A DNA stretch of 64,000 nucleotides from Symbiodinium natans (Eukaryota; Sar; Dinophyceae; Suessiales; Symbiodiniaceae): contig CAJNDS010002359.1 of NCBI GenBank assembly GCA_905221605.1, positions 57,501 to 121,500 on the forward strand, written 5' to 3'. The position numbers and the translations under genes are program-made. The notes under the pieces were generated by a model, which did not search any database, had not been told where the DNA came from, and worked only from the letters and a program-made list of their open reading frames with translations. Each line of letters begins with the position of its first letter. Within the stretch, counting starts at the first letter, position 1. Positions 62,560-64,000 of this stretch are shown piece by piece.

Positions 62560-63446
62560 GCCTCTGGCGCTGAGTACTGCCTGCAGCGCGGAGACTGCAT
62601 GGACACTTGGCACTCTTTTGGGATCTGTGGAGGCGAGTACAACGCCTGTATCTGTGGGCCCATGCAGAAAAGTCCAACGACAGATGAAGCGATGCCAACG
62701 CACAAGCTTATAAAGTGCAGAGTGCAGCCCGGGCCTCTGGTGCCCCGGCCAGGGACACTTGGAAGTCGTCCTTGTCCATGCCAGCAACAACGCCCTGCAG
62801 ATTTCAGGGACATCTCCTGAAGCATCTGAAGCCTCAGCCTGCAAGGCTGAGAAACTGCGAGCATCCTGCCTTGCACCCATTCAGAGTCGCCTCGCCGCCT
62901 TGCAAGTTTACCAGCCGCACCTGGCAATGCAATATGTCTCGCGCTAGCGCATGTATCCACCTGACATTGCAACATCGTCCACATCAGGGAGTCTGACATG
63001 TCGTACGGCAGCCCTACCGGCCCACCTCTGCTCCCACAGCAATGCTTGGTATCGCCACCTGGAGTTTCTCAAGAACCCTTTCTGGCTCAAACTTGAATCT
63101 CACTAAGACTCACCTGTCCTGGGGCAAGTCTGTAGCACCGCGGCTCTCAAGAGGGCGGTCGTAGTGAATGCACCTCAGCAAGGAAAGAACCAAACCACGC
63201 GAAGCAGCGTAGATCAGAATAGTGGTAGCAAAGAGTATTGAAATGGTAGTTTAGTGCTCAACGACGAATCGCGCACCGTGCAGCCACGTTACCTCATGGT
63301 TGACGAAGTGTCATTTGGCATTCGGTGCAAATCAAGGCCGACGTCGTGACCAATCTGGCACACAACTCCCGTATGGGCCACAGCTCGCGCAACCCTAGTT
63401 CCCAGAACATCTTGGATCTGGGCCACAACAATGTCTCCGGGCCTCT
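62560..63446 (-). CDS. Candidate exons, unrecognised gene (continues the 62.1-62.4 kb locus)
   Basis: The block about 63292-63437 reads RPGDIVVAQIQDVLGTRVAR then AVAHTGVVCQIGHDVGLDLH and ends at a canonical CATGAG|GTAACG donor. Others: VAIPSIAVGAE near 63045 after CTCCAG|G, VVAGMDKDDFQVSLAG near 62760-62800, and VVLASTDPKRVPSVHAVSAL near 62590-62645. All are minus strand in the order of decreasing coordinate, so one gene reading right to left through 62 kb is plausible. No domain could be named. Confidence 0.4.
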
Positions 63447-63540
63447 GCAGAAAAGTCAATGGCCACCTTTTCCAACAAAGCAAACGCTTCCATAGCCTGG
63501 CCGTGGCGATGGCGGAAGCTTGAAGAGACTGAGACTAAAG

Positions 63541-63592
63541 CACCTAGAGGACCTCACAGAGGACCTCACAGAGGACCTCACAGAGGACCTAG
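63541..63592. repeat. (AGGACCTCACAG)n 12-bp tandem repeat
   Basis: Four units, nearly perfect. In one plus frame it encodes RGPH repeats, but no gene context supports translation. Confidence 0.88.
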
Positions 63593-63599
63593 AGCATGG

Positions 63600-64000
63600 A
63601 CTCCGGAAGCTATGGACTTGCCAAACCCGCTAGCTGGCAAAACCTGTTCTTCCTTCCTCTCGTTGTGTTTATTGACATCTACAGGTCAACCCCATCCTTG
63701 TAGACAAACCTGGAAGCATTCTAGTAGAAAAAACTGTGTGCGAGAACATCTGATTTGCTTGCATCATGGCTGGATTTCGCATCGAGGTACTTCATGGCTC
63801 TCTATTTAAACGATCGTATTGAAGTGACAACCAGGTAAGTTGACCTGGCTTTCATTGACCTCGCTTTCGCTTTCGTGCCAGGAGCCACTGGCACTGCCAA
63901 GATGCAGAGCGCATGAAAACGAGCCTAAGCCCACAACAAACCCCGCCTGCGCCAATGTCCATGCTCGGAAGCTTTACCAGGAGTGCCCAACCACGTGACC
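63600..64000. other. No supported gene at right edge
   Basis: A GT-like CAG|GTAAGT sequence near 63833 on the plus strand is a good donor in isolation, but no flanking coding sequence is recognisable within the window. Confidence 0.35.

Overview
The window reads as nuclear DNA of a dinoflagellate, most likely a Symbiodiniaceae-type alga. Three things point there: introns that mostly start with GC or GA and end in AG followed by G; a tandem relict of the dinoflagellate spliced leader at 40575-40606; and plant-type TTTAGGG/CCCTAAA repeats. There are no bacterial operons, rRNA, tRNA or CRISPR arrays. Almost everything recognisable lies on the minus strand.

1-28 kb: one very long, finely split gene runs right to left through a sea of interstitial (CCCTAAA)n/(TTTAGGG)n repeats. 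Joining small open blocks with consistent phase and AG|G acceptors gives about 37 exons of 24-91 bp that read through an ABCB-type (P-glycoprotein/MDR-like) ABC transporter: TMD1 (25.2-16.7 kb), a complete NBD1 with A-loop, Walker A, Q-loop, signature, Walker B and H-loop (15.8-11.3 kb), then TMD2 (7.1-0.5 kb). NBD2 would lie beyond position 1. Two compact genes on the same strand sit inside its span. One encodes a 418-aa secreted or surface protein (706-2062) in the intron between exons at 2494-2535 and 469-520, and is itself split by a 92-bp terminal-inverted-repeat element that looks like an introner. The other is a 415-aa heptatricopeptide/OPR-like repeat protein (8908-10155) between NBD1 and TM7. 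Short hairpin elements, including a three-copy MITE family, lie in the introns.

28-31.8 kb: the telomere-like repeats stop abruptly at about 28.0 kb. An intronless 606-aa polytopic membrane protein (28249-30069) follows, with a degenerate spliced-leader-like sequence just upstream. After it comes a decayed plus-strand LINE fragment.

32.8-46.7 kb: a GC-rich graveyard of R2-like non-LTR retrotransposons, nearly all on the minus strand. The best copy (34436-40606) has a spliced-leader relict at its 5' end, an RS-rich first ORF, a 1172-aa ORF joining a RING-H2 finger to a reverse transcriptase, a frameshifted C-terminal part with a CCHC knuckle and a restriction-like endonuclease signature, and a 3' poly(A). 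At least four further truncated copies surround it.

46.7-64 kb: mostly non-repetitive sequence. 46.7-53.5 kb shows no gene I can support. 53.5-58 kb holds a minus-strand multi-exon gene with EF-hands followed by WD40 repeats. 59-63.5 kb holds scattered exon-like blocks of unrecognised minus-strand genes.

All splice joins are manual inferences from reading frame, phase, splice-site consensus and family motifs; no alignment or RNA evidence was available.
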